64,000 nt of DNA from Struthio camelus (Eukaryota; Chordata; Aves; Struthioniformes; Struthionidae): contig NC_090942.1 in the NCBI RefSeq assembly GCF_040807025.1, positions 71,044,487 through 71,108,486 of the forward strand, read 5' to 3'. This document shows positions 48,001 to 62,100 of the stretch, piece by piece (the stretch's first letter is position 1; each line of letters starts with the position of its first letter). Both the position numbers and the translations under genes were made by a program. The notes beneath the pieces are model-generated. The model searched no databases. It saw only the letters and a program-made list of their open reading frames with translations, and was not told where the DNA came from.

Positions 48001-49559
48001 TATGTACCCAACTCTGCATTTATCTAACCTCTCTTCAACCACTCTACAGGAGCTGATATAATGTATTCATCATCTGGGGAAGAGAGAAAAACAGAGAAGA
48101 GTGAGAATATCAGTCAGTTGTCATTTACCAGGTTAACTGTGGTCCGGAATTTGCCTACTTAGCCCTAAAATGCAAAGCATTCAAGACTTTCTTGCAAGTA
48201 AAACTTAAAAAAGGTGGAGTCATGATGACCAAGCATTAACAGCCAAAAATATCTTTTTTTTTTAGTATGTTCTATGCCAATGAATTCCCCTGCAAGAAGT
48301 CTATTTTATTAAATGGAAGTGCAGAAAAAATGATTCCTTCTTCTTTATTCAGATGTGGGTTTCCCTTCATGAGGCCCAGGATGGGCAAGTTCTGTGCCAG
48401 TGACAGGTCCTGCGTACGTGAAGATGTCTCCACTTTGAAAGCTAGTGCTTTGCCTCTTCTCAGGAAGTTAGAAACAAAGAGAGAAAGTTTATATGCATCG
48501 GGAAGAAAGATTTTTCAGTTTCCCAGTTAGACTCAGTGTGCTTTGGAAAGGTATTAAAATAATCTTCTTTCAAGCTGTGATATTCTTGTTTAGCAAAGGT
48601 ATTATGTATCATGAGGTGTGTCTTAGGAGAGTACCTTTGCACCTGGCACGGTTAAGACTCATGTTAACTAGTGGGTCTTCACAGCAAAATGAGGGTCTTG
48701 ACGGGATGGTAGCTCTGGCGACTCCCCAGCTGAAGCAGTCATGGAGTCGGACAGTGGTCTGAACTCCAGAGCCGAGGAGGTTGACCAGGTTGGTGGTGCT
48801 CTCCAGCTGAGCCAAGGTGCCTTTGCTTGAGTTGTTGCAATGCTGACTGGACCAATGAAGCACAGAGAGGCTCACATGCACTATCCCTATAAATTCATTT
48901 TGCTTTGTGAACATAAGAGGCCCCATTATGGACAGAAGATGCCTAGCTTTGCAGCAGGGCTGGAAGTTTGCAGCTCTGTCTGAGGGGGGAATCGCTGCCA
49001 TCTCCTTCTTTCCCAGAGGCTGCTTCCTCCTCTTGCTTCCCTTCTTTCACACTGTGCAGCATTGCCACTGCTCCTTAAGTGCTTCCCCCTTAGCTCAAAC
49101 AGCAGAGGCCTAAACTTCTGCGAGGGGGAGTATTTCAAGTGCTGAGGTAATGACTTACTCAGTAAAACTAGAAATCTTTACACCATAGATGTTACCTACA
49201 CAAACACCATTTTGTCCGTCATTGCAGACTGTTTCCAACGGTCTAGGGGTGTTAAAACAAAGGAGTATTTCTGTTTGGGTGTGAGGAGTCGTGGTTTCCT
49301 GACTGGATAAGCAGCTGAGCCATGTTTCTGAATATCTATCAAATTATATGCTACCTGGTAAATGATGGACGCTGATATTCCACCACGGCTCTTTACTAGT
49401 TTTGGTTCTTCCACTGTATGTGCGTGTGCATTGTGCACATGCATGTGAAGCATCCAGTATACTGAATATGTGAGCATTTAAACTACTTGCACTACTTTGC
49501 TGGATAGTGCAATGTGTTAACTGCATGTTGCCCCTTGCAACACCTGGGACTGTTTCTAA
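42079..49559. other. non-coding region downstream of the CR1, no gene supported
   Basis: Ordinary intergenic or intronic sequence. A GC-richer patch at about 43140-43850 supports overlapping open frames on both strands (up to 176 codons, minus). It is poor in CG dinucleotides and the frames resemble nothing known. An 18-bp TA-rich palindrome lies at 44046-44063. No splice-bounded coding exon is recognisable. Confidence 0.55.
44046..44063. repeat. 18-bp perfect TA-rich palindrome
   Basis: ATATATACATGTATATAT reads identically on both strands. This is common in alternating purine-pyrimidine runs and could form a cruciform. Confidence 0.85.
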
Positions 49560-49811
49560 AACTTAACACCTGCAACCAGCGACATCGAGTCGTGGCTCTG
49601 CCAGGAGATCACGGCCGTCCAGAGCCCCAGCAGGAGCGGTGGTGTCCCTCATCAGTGGGGTCTGTCCCCAGAAAAGAGCTTTGACTTCTCCTTTCCAAAG
49701 ACCTCGCAGCCAGCAAGCCCCAGCTCCAAACTTCACAGTCTGACCTCTCATTTTCAAGCCACTTCCAATTCAGCATCCCGTGTGACTGCCGAAGCAGAAG
49801 AGCCATCCCCC
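49560..49811 (+). other. 84-codon open frame without ATG, GC-rich, unknown
   Basis: The frame is open from after TAA (49557-49559) to TAG at 49812-49814. It has no ATG, a serine/proline-rich translation (residues such as SDIESWLCQEI then SPEKSFDFSFPK), and higher GC than its flanks. It could be part of an unannotated exon, a decayed retrocopy or chance. The minus strand also has an open frame of 102 codons here, which weakens the case for either. Confidence 0.15.
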
Positions 49812-51787
49812 TAGCCCATGCTGAGCAGAAGCAAACTGGGGAGGAGAGAGATAATTTTGTTTCCCATTTACTTTCCAATGTGCAAGGATACTCTCTTTTG
49901 GAAGTCTGCTTGACCAAGGACTAAGGCACTGAGGGTGAGTAGGGCAGGAAGGCACATGGGCACAGCAGTTAGCTGCCAGAAGATAGGCATCATGTTCGAA
50001 GGATGTTAAATTCTTTTTTTATATTGAATTAATATACAAGGGATTATTATAGATATTCCTTCAGCATCTTAACCACACTTAGAGGGACTTAGGTTATTAA
50101 TGCCAAATATAATAATGTGTCCTAATCGTGGCTGAGCTTCTGTTTCTCATTTGCTCCTTGCCATTTTATATTTCTCTGCCCCTCTTTCCTACCAACACCT
50201 CTGTTTATCTTGTGATTCTTCCTTGTGTGTCTCCACACTTCCACACTTCCGTTGGCCCTGTTCCTTTCTCAGATTTCCTTTAGTCTTTCTACTCTCCCAT
50301 TAACTGCAAATTGCCTTTTGAATATTCACTTCCATTCCTTTATTAGCATGTTAATTCACTTATTTCTGGAGGACTGTGGCCAAGTGTTGGGGAGGATTTT
50401 TGCTTCTTTGTCTTGTTTTAATTCCCTGTCCATTGTCTCATATCACTTCCTCCCTTTTGTTTTGTGGAAACCTGTGAGAACCTGGCCTGACTACGGACTG
50501 ATTGTCCAAGGGGGGGTCTGAGCTTCATCCTCTTGCCTTTGGCTCCCTGCAAAGCTGAAGAATAACCTGAGCCTCAGGGATTACTGGATCCACAACACTC
50601 TCAAATGCAGCAGGTGAATGCATGCAAAATATATTATCCTAAAGTCCAAACCAGTGCTTTGTCTACTTGCTTCTACCAAGAACACTGAAGAAGCAGAGTC
50701 AGAGAATTAGAAAGGGGAGATCTGTAAAGCATGCTGCAGCAAGCGAGGGTCTCCACGTCTTTGTGGGAATGATGCGGGTGTGTGTGAAGAAAATACTGTA
50801 ATGAAAAATGGCTTATAAAAATCCTGTGTCCTGTAACAGACCTAAGTTAGTCCAAATCCTCTTCACTTTTTTTTTCCTTCTTTTCCAGTCCATAATTTGA
50901 GGGAAGGGTCAAATATTTCACCGTGACAGTAAAATTTGCAGAAAGACTGGGAAATCTGAAAACATTTTCCCTGAACTTTTTAAAGGAAATCTCTCTGATA
51001 ATTTTTCATTGTGGTTGCTACCAGCTACAGAAATTGTATCGATCTCATAATAACGTGTGCCAGCATAGGACCATGCCCTTTCTTCATGCAAGTTCCCAAA
51101 GCGCTTTTCAGACCGTGTATAGGTATCGTTCATCTACCTCTTGGGCAGAAGGCACTGGGCCATTTAATAATGCCAACAGCACTTTACTATAGCCCTGAAG
51201 AGGGGAAGTGAAGAGTCATTTTTCCTATTGGGTGACAATGGAAATTCTTACGCAGGCAGAAATGTGGTTACCTCAGGCATAATTTACTGCCCTGAGGGAC
51301 ACCCAGGGCTCCCTCTCAGAAAAGAAATGTGCTAGAGGGCGTTTAATAACCAGAAATGTTCAGGGTCTCCGTTTATCGTTTCAGCTGTAGGACAACACTC
51401 TCTCCTTTCTCCTCAAAGTCGTCTGGGGATTGATTTAAACTAGCAATAAGCATATTGGGAGGCAGTAGAAACATCAAAGAACAGTAAGGATTACAGCTGT
51501 TTTCCAAAGTATTTATTCACAGGGTGAGCATATCTGATCCTCTACTTGATGAGCTGACAGTCGCATTAAATGCTGCTTCACGGGTCAGTGGGGCAAGATG
51601 CTGGAGGTAACTTTGATATTAGTCTTTCTCTGTAACCATCTGTCTTTCATCATCAATAAGTTTCCCAATGATTTACCGTTCAGGCTCAAACTGTTCTTAC
51701 TTGATCTCTGTCCAAAACTGATTGTTTGAAACGTTAGTCATTCATCAACCGTTCCTGAAGCCAGATATGGGAACAAAATAAATAATA

Positions 51788-51810
51788 CCCCCCCCCCCCC
51801 AAAAAAAAAA
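51788..51810. repeat. C13-A10 bipartite homopolymer tract
   Basis: Thirteen C (51788-51800) then ten A (51801-51810), the same build as the tract at 15067. It is preceded by AATAATA. Lengths are uncertain because homopolymers are error-prone. Confidence 0.88.
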
Positions 51811-51936
51811 TGTGTAGTGGTTTCCTCTTTAAGAAAACAACTGGTGAGACAGAATGGACTGCCCTGAGAGTGTCCAGAGGCAGCCAGCACTGCTTTAATT
51901 TGTGCCTGAATAAAAAACTGAGCCCTGAGCTAGAAG

Positions 51937-51963
51937 GAGCCCTGGGAGCCCTGGGAGTCCTGG
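51937..51963. repeat. 9-bp tandem repeat, three units
   Basis: GAGCCCTGG at 51937-51945 and 51946-51954, then GAGTCCTGG at 51955-51963. It is in frame within a short open frame (51810-52004) that has no recognisable function. Confidence 0.85.
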
Positions 51964-52796
51964 GAGACAGTCAGCAGCCTGCATGTGGTGAAGCACATCG
52001 GTAGGTGACTGTGTCCTGGACCTGAAGGGAAACCGAGGCAGTAGATGAGAAAGTAGGAACTGGGTATCTATAGGATTTGCTTTCCTTTTTCTTTTTTCGG
52101 TTCTTGTTCTTTCTGCATAAACAAAAAGAACAGCTTATTCCTTCCCTCTTCGGCTGTGATACTGTTCCTTTTCATAGGTTGTTCCCTGTACGGCAAACCT
52201 TGGTATGGCAAAAGACCTTCAGGGAAGGGCCAGGCGGGGGCTACTTTCATATCTACTTTCCATAAGAGACATTTATCAAAAGGGCTGCCCTTTGGACAGG
52301 AGGCATCTCGAGGAAGCGGGTAATGCTCCCACAGACGTGGAATGCCACAAATGAAGGGAGACAGTTCCCAGGTCAGAATGGAAATATCTTACACTGCAGT
52401 CAAATATTTAAACTATCTCTACTAATCCTGAGCTATCTCGGAGTTCGGTTTGAACTAATTATAATTTCCCAGCACTATGTAGCAGCACGGAGCACCAGAT
52501 CGACTTCCTGGGTCTCGGGGTGTCACAGCTGAAGAATGACTAAGTGCAGTTAGTTTATGTCTAAGCGGTTACCATTTTGACTGCGGTTCAGAGCTACCTA
52601 GAGAGTCAAAGGTGAGAGAAAAGTCCACTTGAGGGGAGCATCAGGAGGACAGATGCAAGGAGGGGACAAGAGTCCAGGGACTGGAGGAGGGATTGGGATC
52701 AAAGATCAAGTTTCTGAAGGGGAAGAAGGCAGGTAGGTCTGATGAAAATAGCTGAGTTTTGCTCATATTACCTTTCCATAGGGTGAAAGGCAGAAC

Positions 52797-53183
52797 ATGT
52801 GCAGGATGTGGATGAAATGCAGTCCTTGGAGACGAAGTAGAGACCTTAGGCAGGAGCAAGAACTCAAGCGCATCCAGCAGCAGCACTTGCTAGGGCACTG
52901 GGCGAGACGTCTCATCAAAGTCCCTCTGGAGACCCAGGCACTGCTTGACAGAGGAGAGGGTCTGAGGGTCTTCAGTGTTGAGATGACCAGAGAAACAGTC
53001 TGCATCCCCATGAAGGCAGACTTAGATACAGCCTCAGTGGTCCTGAGGGCTGTGCAGCATCTTCCCATTAGAAGGTGTGAGCGAGTGTCTGCATCTAGCG
53101 ATCTGGGTGGAAATAGGGTGGTTCAGCCCTGTTCTTATGGTAAATCCACTGCTGGCTGGGTGAGCTACCGAAAAGAGAATTAG
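52797..53183 (+). other. 128-codon open frame, unknown
   Basis: The first half has an Arg/Gln/Glu-rich stretch (RQEQELKRIQQQHLL) with the look of a short helix. The rest is not distinctive. The minus strand is open for 101 codons across the same DNA. I recognise no family, see no splice signals that extend it, and consider chance the likeliest explanation. Confidence 0.12.
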
Positions 53184-56100
53184 AATAGATGATACATCCC
53201 TTAACGGTCCAAGGAGCTGCTAGCCCTGCTTCACCATCAAACCCAGCTGAGGTGCTGAGGAGAGGAGGTGTTTCCTAGCACCAGCTGAGAGACCACCAGC
53301 AAAAAGGTGATTTTTGTGAGGTATGAGAGTGTTAAGCAGCGAAGTGAGGCTAGGACAGGGAGAAGCAGCACGAGAAAGGTTTCTGTTGTCTGTTCTGGTC
53401 AGGAAAATAGTTTTGTGTTTGAAAGATAAACTGAGCCCTGAGGAGAAGGAGCTGATCCAGGCTCTGTGGGTGGTGTCAGCCCTTCCTCGTTTGCGGAGAT
53501 GGGCCAACAGTGTACAACTGAGTGCATTTTTGTGTGTGTTTGGATTACTCCAAAATGCATTTTCTTTTAAACCTTGACGTGTGCTTTCCCCTGAGGGATT
53601 AATATTGTTTGAACTGTTTTGGTCAGCCAGAAATAGAAAGCCGACCATGAGTGAGTTTGTGCGTAAAATTCACTGGTGTGCTTTGGCTGCATTGTACCGT
53701 CCTTGCAATGCAAAACAGGCTGAGTGAAGCCGTGAATCTGCTGCAGTTTGTTTTTATAACTGCAAGTTTGGTGGAAGAGGAACGCTTGGAGGTGTGTGCA
53801 GTCATGGATGCAGGGCTGTGCAACCGTTCGCTCATTGGCAAATGATATTGCTGGTAAGGGGAGTTATAGGAGACAGTGAGTACCCAGTGAGGAGTATTAC
53901 ATACCAGGAAGGAGACCAGGTGTAACATCAGCCTATTGCACTGCATTTATCTGCAACCATCATAATTCCACAGAAATTATACCTATTAGCAGCAGGCTGT
54001 CCATATGTGTGCTACCTAAATGAATGGCCATTTAGCGTTCCTCAGAGAGGGCCCTACAGCAGATGAGGGGCACCATAAAGCTTTTGAGATACCATCATCC
54101 TCTTGAATAAAGCAGTTGCTGGCAGGTTACATACAAAAGTTTGGTTGATTGAAAGGGGCCTTTAAATGGGGAACCCCAGCCCGTGGTGCTTCACGTTTCC
54201 TCCCGCAGTGACTCAATTTTCCTGCTTATAGTATGCTGAATAGCAGTTTGTGAATTTGCCAGCCTCGGTGTAATACATCCTTGGATGAACATTATGGGGA
54301 TTTCTGGTTTTATTTTTTTTTGTGTTTGTTTTTTCACTGCAGTTGGCGGTGTGGTAGCTGGTTACTTCAGGACAGTAGACTCAATGGTACGCAGTCTGAA
54401 TTTCTCTCCACTTTCTTAAAGTGGTCTTGGGCAGCTATGTAAAAATCTACTTTCAAAACACCCGCTGTCCTATACTTCTCTGTGACAGCAACTTCTACTG
54501 TTATGAGCTTTACAGTGTGTGTACTATAGCTATATAATTTAATTACAAAGATGATGAGCAATTCCTTTCATCCTACTTTCATAGCCAGGAGAGGATGGTG
54601 ATCTGCAGTTATACTAAAAAAATGGGTTGGACTCGGATTCCTTTTGCTGCAGGTTGTAGACCTGCCAGCATAGTTACTTTCTGGAAAAAGCTTATTGTTT
54701 TTCTTGGCAATCCAGTGACCTAGTCAGTTCTAGACATCTGGCAGCTGTATAGTACCAGATCGATTTGTGCACCTACAATAGCCAGGCATACGTAAGTCTA
54801 AAAAGTGGCTGCTTCACATTCACAAGGAGTCCAGCAAGGATGCATTTGGCTTGCTGTGCATGAGCAGGTCAGTTGTGCATGCTGGTATCAGACCTCCTTG
54901 GGGCTGACATGCCTGTATTTTACAAGCACGGTGCAGCAAGGTTGTTTCTGTACCGCACGCAGCCCTTAGGAGTCCGGTTGACAGAGCAGGAATTCAAGAT
55001 ACTGCTACAGTACAGCTAATACTGGATGATGCTCAACCAGCACTACAGATTTTTGTCACACAGCTGCAGCTTTTGCATAGGTGAAAAGTGATACAGAGCT
55101 TGCTTATACTCCAGAAACCCTAAATGAAAATGGAGCAAACATTGTCCTTCATAAAAATGTCAGATGTGTTTCCTAATGAGATCTCTCAGGACAGGATAAA
55201 CACACTTCTTTTGCATGTGCATGACAAAATGAGAGATACGGATCTTTTTAATGTCTATACTGCTCAAGTTCAAAAGCAAATGCTAGTCCCCAGAGTGTGA
55301 TGCGTTGCCATTTTAAAGCTGTGAGTTAGTATTTCCATTCAGTATGTCGAAAACCTGTTGCACTGTGGGGACAAAAACCACAACCCATTGTGCTCAGAAT
55401 GAACAATACTTGAGCAAAGACATGGCTTTTTTTCTCTTTTCCTGAAGTAAGCCAAACCCGCCGTCTAAAACAGATTTTAAAAATCCAGCTGAATAGAGAG
55501 TGTAATGAGGGTTCTTGTTGTGTTCTGTCACTTTAAAAGGGCTAATAGCCTTGGCAGTCTTATTTTAGGTCATGTCACTAGGGAGAAGCTGACATACAAG
55601 TAAGGAGGACCCAATGCGTAGCTTGACGTGGTGCAGTATAGATAAAGCAAACTATCATTGGCCCTCTTGTAGCAGTCCTGCTTTATTGTTGGCAAAATAT
55701 GCTCTCTAAAGTACCAGCTAAAGCACTTAGTGCTGCTGTGGGAATTTCTCTCCTATTTTATGTTCCTTTAATTCACTTTTGGCACCTTCAGCCAGAGTTG
55801 AAGGGATAAATCCAGCTCATTAGGGGTCTAATCCAAAACCCATGGATGTCACTGAGAGATTCTGCCAGCAATGGGACTTGCTTGGGTTTATTAGTAAGTC
55901 TGTATCTCTTCTCCACATGTGATTTAATTACTAATGAGTACTAGTGAGTACCATGACCTACCCCTTTTCTAAGGAGCAGCTGCAGGGTTCAGAGTAGTGT
56001 GTTTTAGTTCCCTTTCTTAAAAAGACTTATCATTTTGTTTTTCTCTATATCTATCAGCCAAAAAGACCCAATCTATCTGACTCAAAAATACATTCCATTT

Positions 56101-59100
56101 TTTTTATTTTTACTCCTTGGAACGTTATGGCATCTCTCTCAGATATTGGTACTGTTAACTGTCAACAAATTAGTGTCCTTTCAGGCCTGGCATGGGTACC
56201 GCTGGGTCCTGTTGGTCCCTTTGTTACAGAGAGCAGCAGGGTGTCTCCAGCTGAGGCTCCGACCCCAGGAACGCTCCCGTCCTGGACCTCCCGCCCCACA
56301 GTCCATCTTCGGCACGGCTGAGCATCAGCGCTGCCGATCAGCGACTAGGCAGCTTAGAAAGCTGCCTCGTCTTCTGCAAGAGCAGGAGAAAATGGCTGGC
56401 ATCACGTTCACTCACCTTTGCCTGCAGAACTCGAGGCAAGAAATATTGGGCCCAGATCGGAACTGACCTGGTCATTCTCATTCTTCCCACCCAGATTTGT
56501 ATGCTTTACAAAAGCAGATGCAGGTCTTGGATACTATCGCTTGAATTGAAGCTGCAATGAAAAACCCTGTCCAAAACCCTGACCTGGCAATGTTGTACAC
56601 TATGCTTGCACATAGTTAAGACATTGGTGCTCAGGCAGGAAACTGCAGCCTAAAATGGCAGAAGGAGGGAAGGAAAATCCGTTTTAAGAGCTAGACAACA
56701 GGAACGGGGAGAAAGTTTAAGTGAATTTTCTGCAGCATCCTACTTCAAGCCTTAATTTACGACACAACAAGGAACCTGTTTTGCTTCAGGAGAATAACCA
56801 CAGGACTATCCGTTTTCTCATGCAGTGACCCAAAAGGTGCCTCAGCAAATTCGTTGCCATCCTATGGTGAGCAATTGTGCCGGAAAAAACGAAGAGTGAA
56901 TGTGCTCTGTCCTGTGGCTAGTAGCAAGAGTTGTAGCTGTGGCACAGTCAGTAAATACTTACATAAGTGAAAGCGTGTCCAAGGCCTGATCTCAGGATTT
57001 ATATCTGCGTGAGAGATACCAGAATCTGGGTCCCTGCAGTCCGGGGATTTATAAAATGGTTATTTTTGTCACATGATTAGAACTTAGATAAACATTCAGT
57101 GAGCAACCAAGGCACGTCCCCCAAATAAAGTGAGTCAGATACACCATTTAGGGGAAGTAAAAGGCAAAGAGTTTCATTCCAGCTCAAGGTTTATCCCAAA
57201 AGCGTCCCAGCACTTGGCTTAAGGCACTGGCAGCAGGAAGCTGAGTCTCACAAGCTTCACACACATTTGTCTGCAGAACAATTATGTGACTTTGCTGCTG
57301 TATTATAGTCTTCCAAGCAACATGTTACTTTTATAACACACCGATGTGGTTTGCTTAAGCAGTTCCTACGTATGCCCATGGTTAATAAATAGTCACATTA
57401 ATTGTGCATGAGAGTCCCACCTGCTGCACTGTGCTGAAGTGTGTAATCTGCTGAATCAGGCTTCTGAAGAACCCCACTGACTTTTCATGCTTAGAGATCT
57501 AAAATTTTAGAAACAAATGTGCTGTATCTGATTTTGTGTGATTCCCCAAGCCATCAGCCTAATTATTCTAGTGCAACAGAGGGAGCAAACGAGAACTTTG
57601 AATGCTTGTTAAGCAACTATAGTTTCATGCCTGACCCTTGTTTTCTTTATGCATCCTCATGCTCCTCTGTTGGCTTGTAGCACTACGTTTTGAGGGACAA
57701 GAGCTAAATTCAGGGTGAATTTAGGCATGGAGAAAATGCATTTTTGATATTTGAAATGCCATCCTTGTCTTTTAACGCATGGAAATTGCTGCCTGGTCTC
57801 CAATGAAGTCAGTTTACACTAAGGTCAAAGTCTTGCAAATATTCAATTAGGAGACCAGTCAAGTATGTGGGATTAAGCTGTTTATATAAAAGTTTGCAGA
57901 ACCAGAGTGTGAGTTCACAGGCAGGCATGGGAGCTTTGGTTTCCCAGCTGATCCATAAAAAGGGTCAAACACAGTATACTGATAAACAGCGCACTGACAA
58001 AAAGCCGACTAGTCTCAATCCAGCTCTGACAGGAGCTTCTAGTACCAATTCCCTGCTGTTTATGCAGGTTAAGTTCAAAGCTGATGAGACTGTGATTATG
58101 TATCACTAAAAAAAATTAGTCTCTTAGCTGGGCACCGCTGCACAGCTCGACACACAGATGCACAGCTGGGAGTATAAAAGCAGAATGTGCTTTAAGTATA
58201 GCAAGAGTTCCCCTCCAACTGCCAAGGAGCAGGACTGGTGTAAGCTCCCTGCAGGCGAGACCAGGTGAGAGTGGAATGGGTCCCTGAACTAAGAGCAGAA
58301 GATAGCGTGGTAGCATCCCTCTCTAGAGTTTTCTGCCATCATTTTCCTTTGTTTCTGCTTCCAGTACGAAACTTTGGAGAGAAGCTGGGGAAAGTGCCTG
58401 GTTTTCAAAACAGAGGAAGCCAAAAGCTTCCATGAGAGCAGGAGAAAATGAACTCCTGTTGGGGAGGCAGGTAAATGCTTTCTCAAACCCTACCTGAATT
58501 TTGGTGGGCCAGAGCAAGCCTGATGGAGAGTACAGGGGAGGACAAAACTAGGAAAGGAAGTATAAGGTGAAAAAAAGAGGAACATTTCAAGTATTTATGT
58601 TTTTACAGTGTAATTGTTGGGGTAGTGTCATTTTTCCAGTAAATTTGAGAATTTAGACAGTTTTGTCTGTTCCCAGCTATAGTTTTGCCCGGAATGTTCT
58701 TGTTTGGTTACTTTGTTGCATTTTACATGTATCTTTCACATGCTGTAAAATCCCTCCTACCCCATGGAAATGTAAATGCTACTGTCTCCTTTGCGGAGAT
58801 CTCTGAGGCCCAGGCAGGTTCCAACACTCACCACCCTTTAAATGCTGCCACTTCAGACGCTCCCCAGCACCAATGTTTGTGAGGACTGAGATCGTACAGG
58901 CACGAGAAGCCGGTAACAACAGACCTGTTTCGCTCCATCCCCATCACTAGCCCGTGTCTCAGCTCCAGACCAAACGAACAGAGACCCTGGTGCCCTGTGC
59001 TCACCTTGGGGAACCTGACTTTTCCTGAATGTTATTGCAGTTTTAATTCTAAAAAGTGATGCGTAGAGAAATACATGTGTAGGGCCAAGAGGAACCACCT

Positions 59101-62100
59101 AGCACATTTAATCTGGCCTCCTATGTGGCTTAATGCACGCTCTTTACATGCTTTCCTAATGGGGCTGTGCAGCAGGAGGGCGCAGTGAGGACGGTGTCTC
59201 GCCCTGAGGGTGATGTCACTTCATGAGGGGCTAGAATCTGTCGGGAAATAGAGAAAAAAATGAGGACTTCAATGTATTGAAAGTATTTGGTGCCTATTTC
59301 CCTGATTTCTGCGCTGGTCAAGGCAGGGAAAGATGAAGTGATTGGTGAACAAGCAAGATCACTGACCTTGCCCAACCCATGTGCCAGAAGGAGGAGCGAC
59401 TGCATTATGCTTGTTTTCTCTCTGTGGGTAGCCAGCACGAGAGGATAGGGAAGTCCTTCACACCCTTGTACTTTTTAGGATGGTTGCTCGGGACAGTTTG
59501 TGGCTTTGCTGCTGAGAATATGAAATCAGTATCTTTCGAGAGGAAAGGTGCTTTGTCAGTGTGATACACTGCTTCTGTTGCTGCACTTGAATTTGTTTCT
59601 AAGCAGTGGTATCTATCCTGGAGTTATTAATAGACTGAATTGTCCAAGCAGGGATTCTTCATCCCTCCTGCTGCAAAATGTGCACCATATTCCTGTTGTT
59701 ACAGCATGTACAGCTATGTTACAGCTAGTACAGTCTGTTTTTCACTAAGTGCATCAGTGAACAATGTTTAAACAAAGTTTAAAAAAAGAGAACTGGCAAC
59801 AAAGAGATGACTTATCATTTGCAACTTTAAAAAGGAGCCTGCAGCTATACGAATCTGGAAATAATATAAACCTAACCCACAGGACTGTTGCATTGGTTTT
59901 AGAAGAGCTTACTTTAAAGCTGGTATGTGGGCTCACTAAGAGACTGAGTGGTTGGCAGGGATGCTAACGATTTATGGAATGTGTCTTTGGAAAGGATTAA
60001 AGCAAAAAACATGTTGCTTCTTACCAGCTCTGAGCTAGGAATATAGCTCTAAGGGGCAAGCGTTAAATTTTAAGCATCCAGTATGTAACGCTTTTAAAGA
60101 ATAAACTTTTTTCTTCCCTTGCCCTGGTGCTTGGGATCAAATTCAGTCCAGACCGGATAGACTAAAAATCATTCCCATCTGACATCCAGGAAAGGGTCAG
60201 GAGTTAAAGGAGTACTGGCAGTGGTGAAGCAGTTCCCAGCTTGCGTAAGTACTATTTGTGAACTGCCCAAGCTAACAGTCAGCATTTTAGCTCTAAATGT
60301 CCCAAGCCTCGTATAACTGTGTTTCTTCAGTAATTTTCTCTCTCTAAGTTGCTTTTAAAAAAGTGCTTTACACCAAGGAAAAACACAATTAAAACTGAAG
60401 CCTGAGAACTTGGTTAAAATATAAAAACTGCGATTTGGTTGGGAAGTCTTTCATTTCCTACATTCGCTAGCCCCGCAGTGGCTCTGTTTAGGGGCTCATG
60501 CTCCAGCCCCTCGCCATGTCATTGGCTCCATCCTCTTCCTGTGGCATAACCAGTCCTAAACTCAGTTTCAGATGACATTGACAAGTCTCTCTAATTGGCA
60601 CCATCTTTCTCTGCCTGTAACAGACATTCCCTGTTAGTAATGAAACTAACTGTTTTTTCCCTCTGTGCGTGTGAATGGATGTGTCATTGCATCTGCATGT
60701 GTTTGCAGAAGACACTAAGAGAGGACTTGCTGCCAAAATCAACTTTCTATCCAGCACTGAGGAGAGGAGAGGCCCAGTGTTTTTCTCAGCCCTAACATCG
60801 GGGCTAACCACGCCAGTGCTGCCTCCCCTTGGGAAGCTGCAGTTTCACTGCTCCTGTGGGGTGTGTGGAAGGGACAAGTGGCCCCTCATAGGTAGAGCAA
60901 ATCCCACAAAGGCTTCAGACACCAAAAGGATGCTCTAGTGTATGTTCAGTGCAAAGGGCAACGTGTGTTGCAGGATCCCCTAAGCGTAGGCACAGACCCA
61001 GACAGCTGCAAAGCAGTAGTTTGCTCCATTTCCAGGGGGCATCTTCAAGCCAGCTGTCACTGGAAATCTATTTGTGATGGCCATGGTTATGGGGCATCTG
61101 AGAGTACTGGTAGCCCAAAGTGTATGTGAAACTACAGCCACTTTCACACTTGAGGGCAGGTGCCTTAAGGAAATGGAAGATACGTATCTACAGACAAAAG
61201 TTGTTGGAAATAACTTTCCCAAGTGGAACAGTCTCCCTTTTCCCACCAGCGCTGCTGCCATCCCTGAGCAATCTGCTCTTTCTCCATGTGCTCATTCAGC
61301 TAGGCAAAAAGAAACCTGGTTCACTATGACGATTCTTTGTGATGTGCAGGTGTTGTGTGTGTTACCTGTCAACTACTATGCAAGTCTTGGTGATTTCAGG
61401 AGTAGACTCACAGGTAGGTGGAGTCTGAGCCCCAGCTGGGGAGCGGGAAGCTTTGGATGTGGGTGAGCACCTTAGCGGGTCTGACCCATTTTGGAGGACT
61501 TCCATTGACTGTAGCAATTTCTTAACGAGATCCTCTCTTTCTCTCCAGCTTTTCATGAAGTCCGGAATGGAGTCCTGCAGAGCTAACAAGAATACGCTAG
61601 ACAGAACGGGTTAAGTTTAGGGTTGACCAAAGTGAAAGCCTTCCTCCAGAAGTTGCACCAAATGGCCAGGCTGTCTTTGTGGTCTAACTTTGAAATCCTT
61701 CATGGCTCACTATAGAAACTAGCAGTAGTATCGAATAATTCATTCTACTTTGAATTTATTCAGCAATTTTTAAGAGAATGTGAGTAAACCTAAAAATATC
61801 CCTAAGGTTTTTTATTTTTTTTTCAGTGTTTAGAAAAAATTCTGATACACTTGCTTTGACAATGAATATGTACATCAGTGCAACAAAAGCAGGGCGTCCC
61901 GTATTATTTGTGAGGCTCTGAGAAGGAATCAGCCGGCTACAACATGAGGTAGCCTTTGAAGGTTTCATGCTAAGCATGTATCCAGCAACATCTGGACTTC
62001 CCTTCTCCATGGAGAAGGCTGTCCCATGGCCAGGAATGGTTCTCTAGTGTCTGACCAGAAGAGATTTTCAGGCAGTGAAAAGTTCAGTGTGGGGGGAGGG

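Noticed and set aside
53150-53215. Weak resemblance to a CR1 3' end (GATGATACATCCCTTAA)
   Set aside because: The similarity is short and the terminal 8-bp repeats are absent, so it is not distinguishable from chance.
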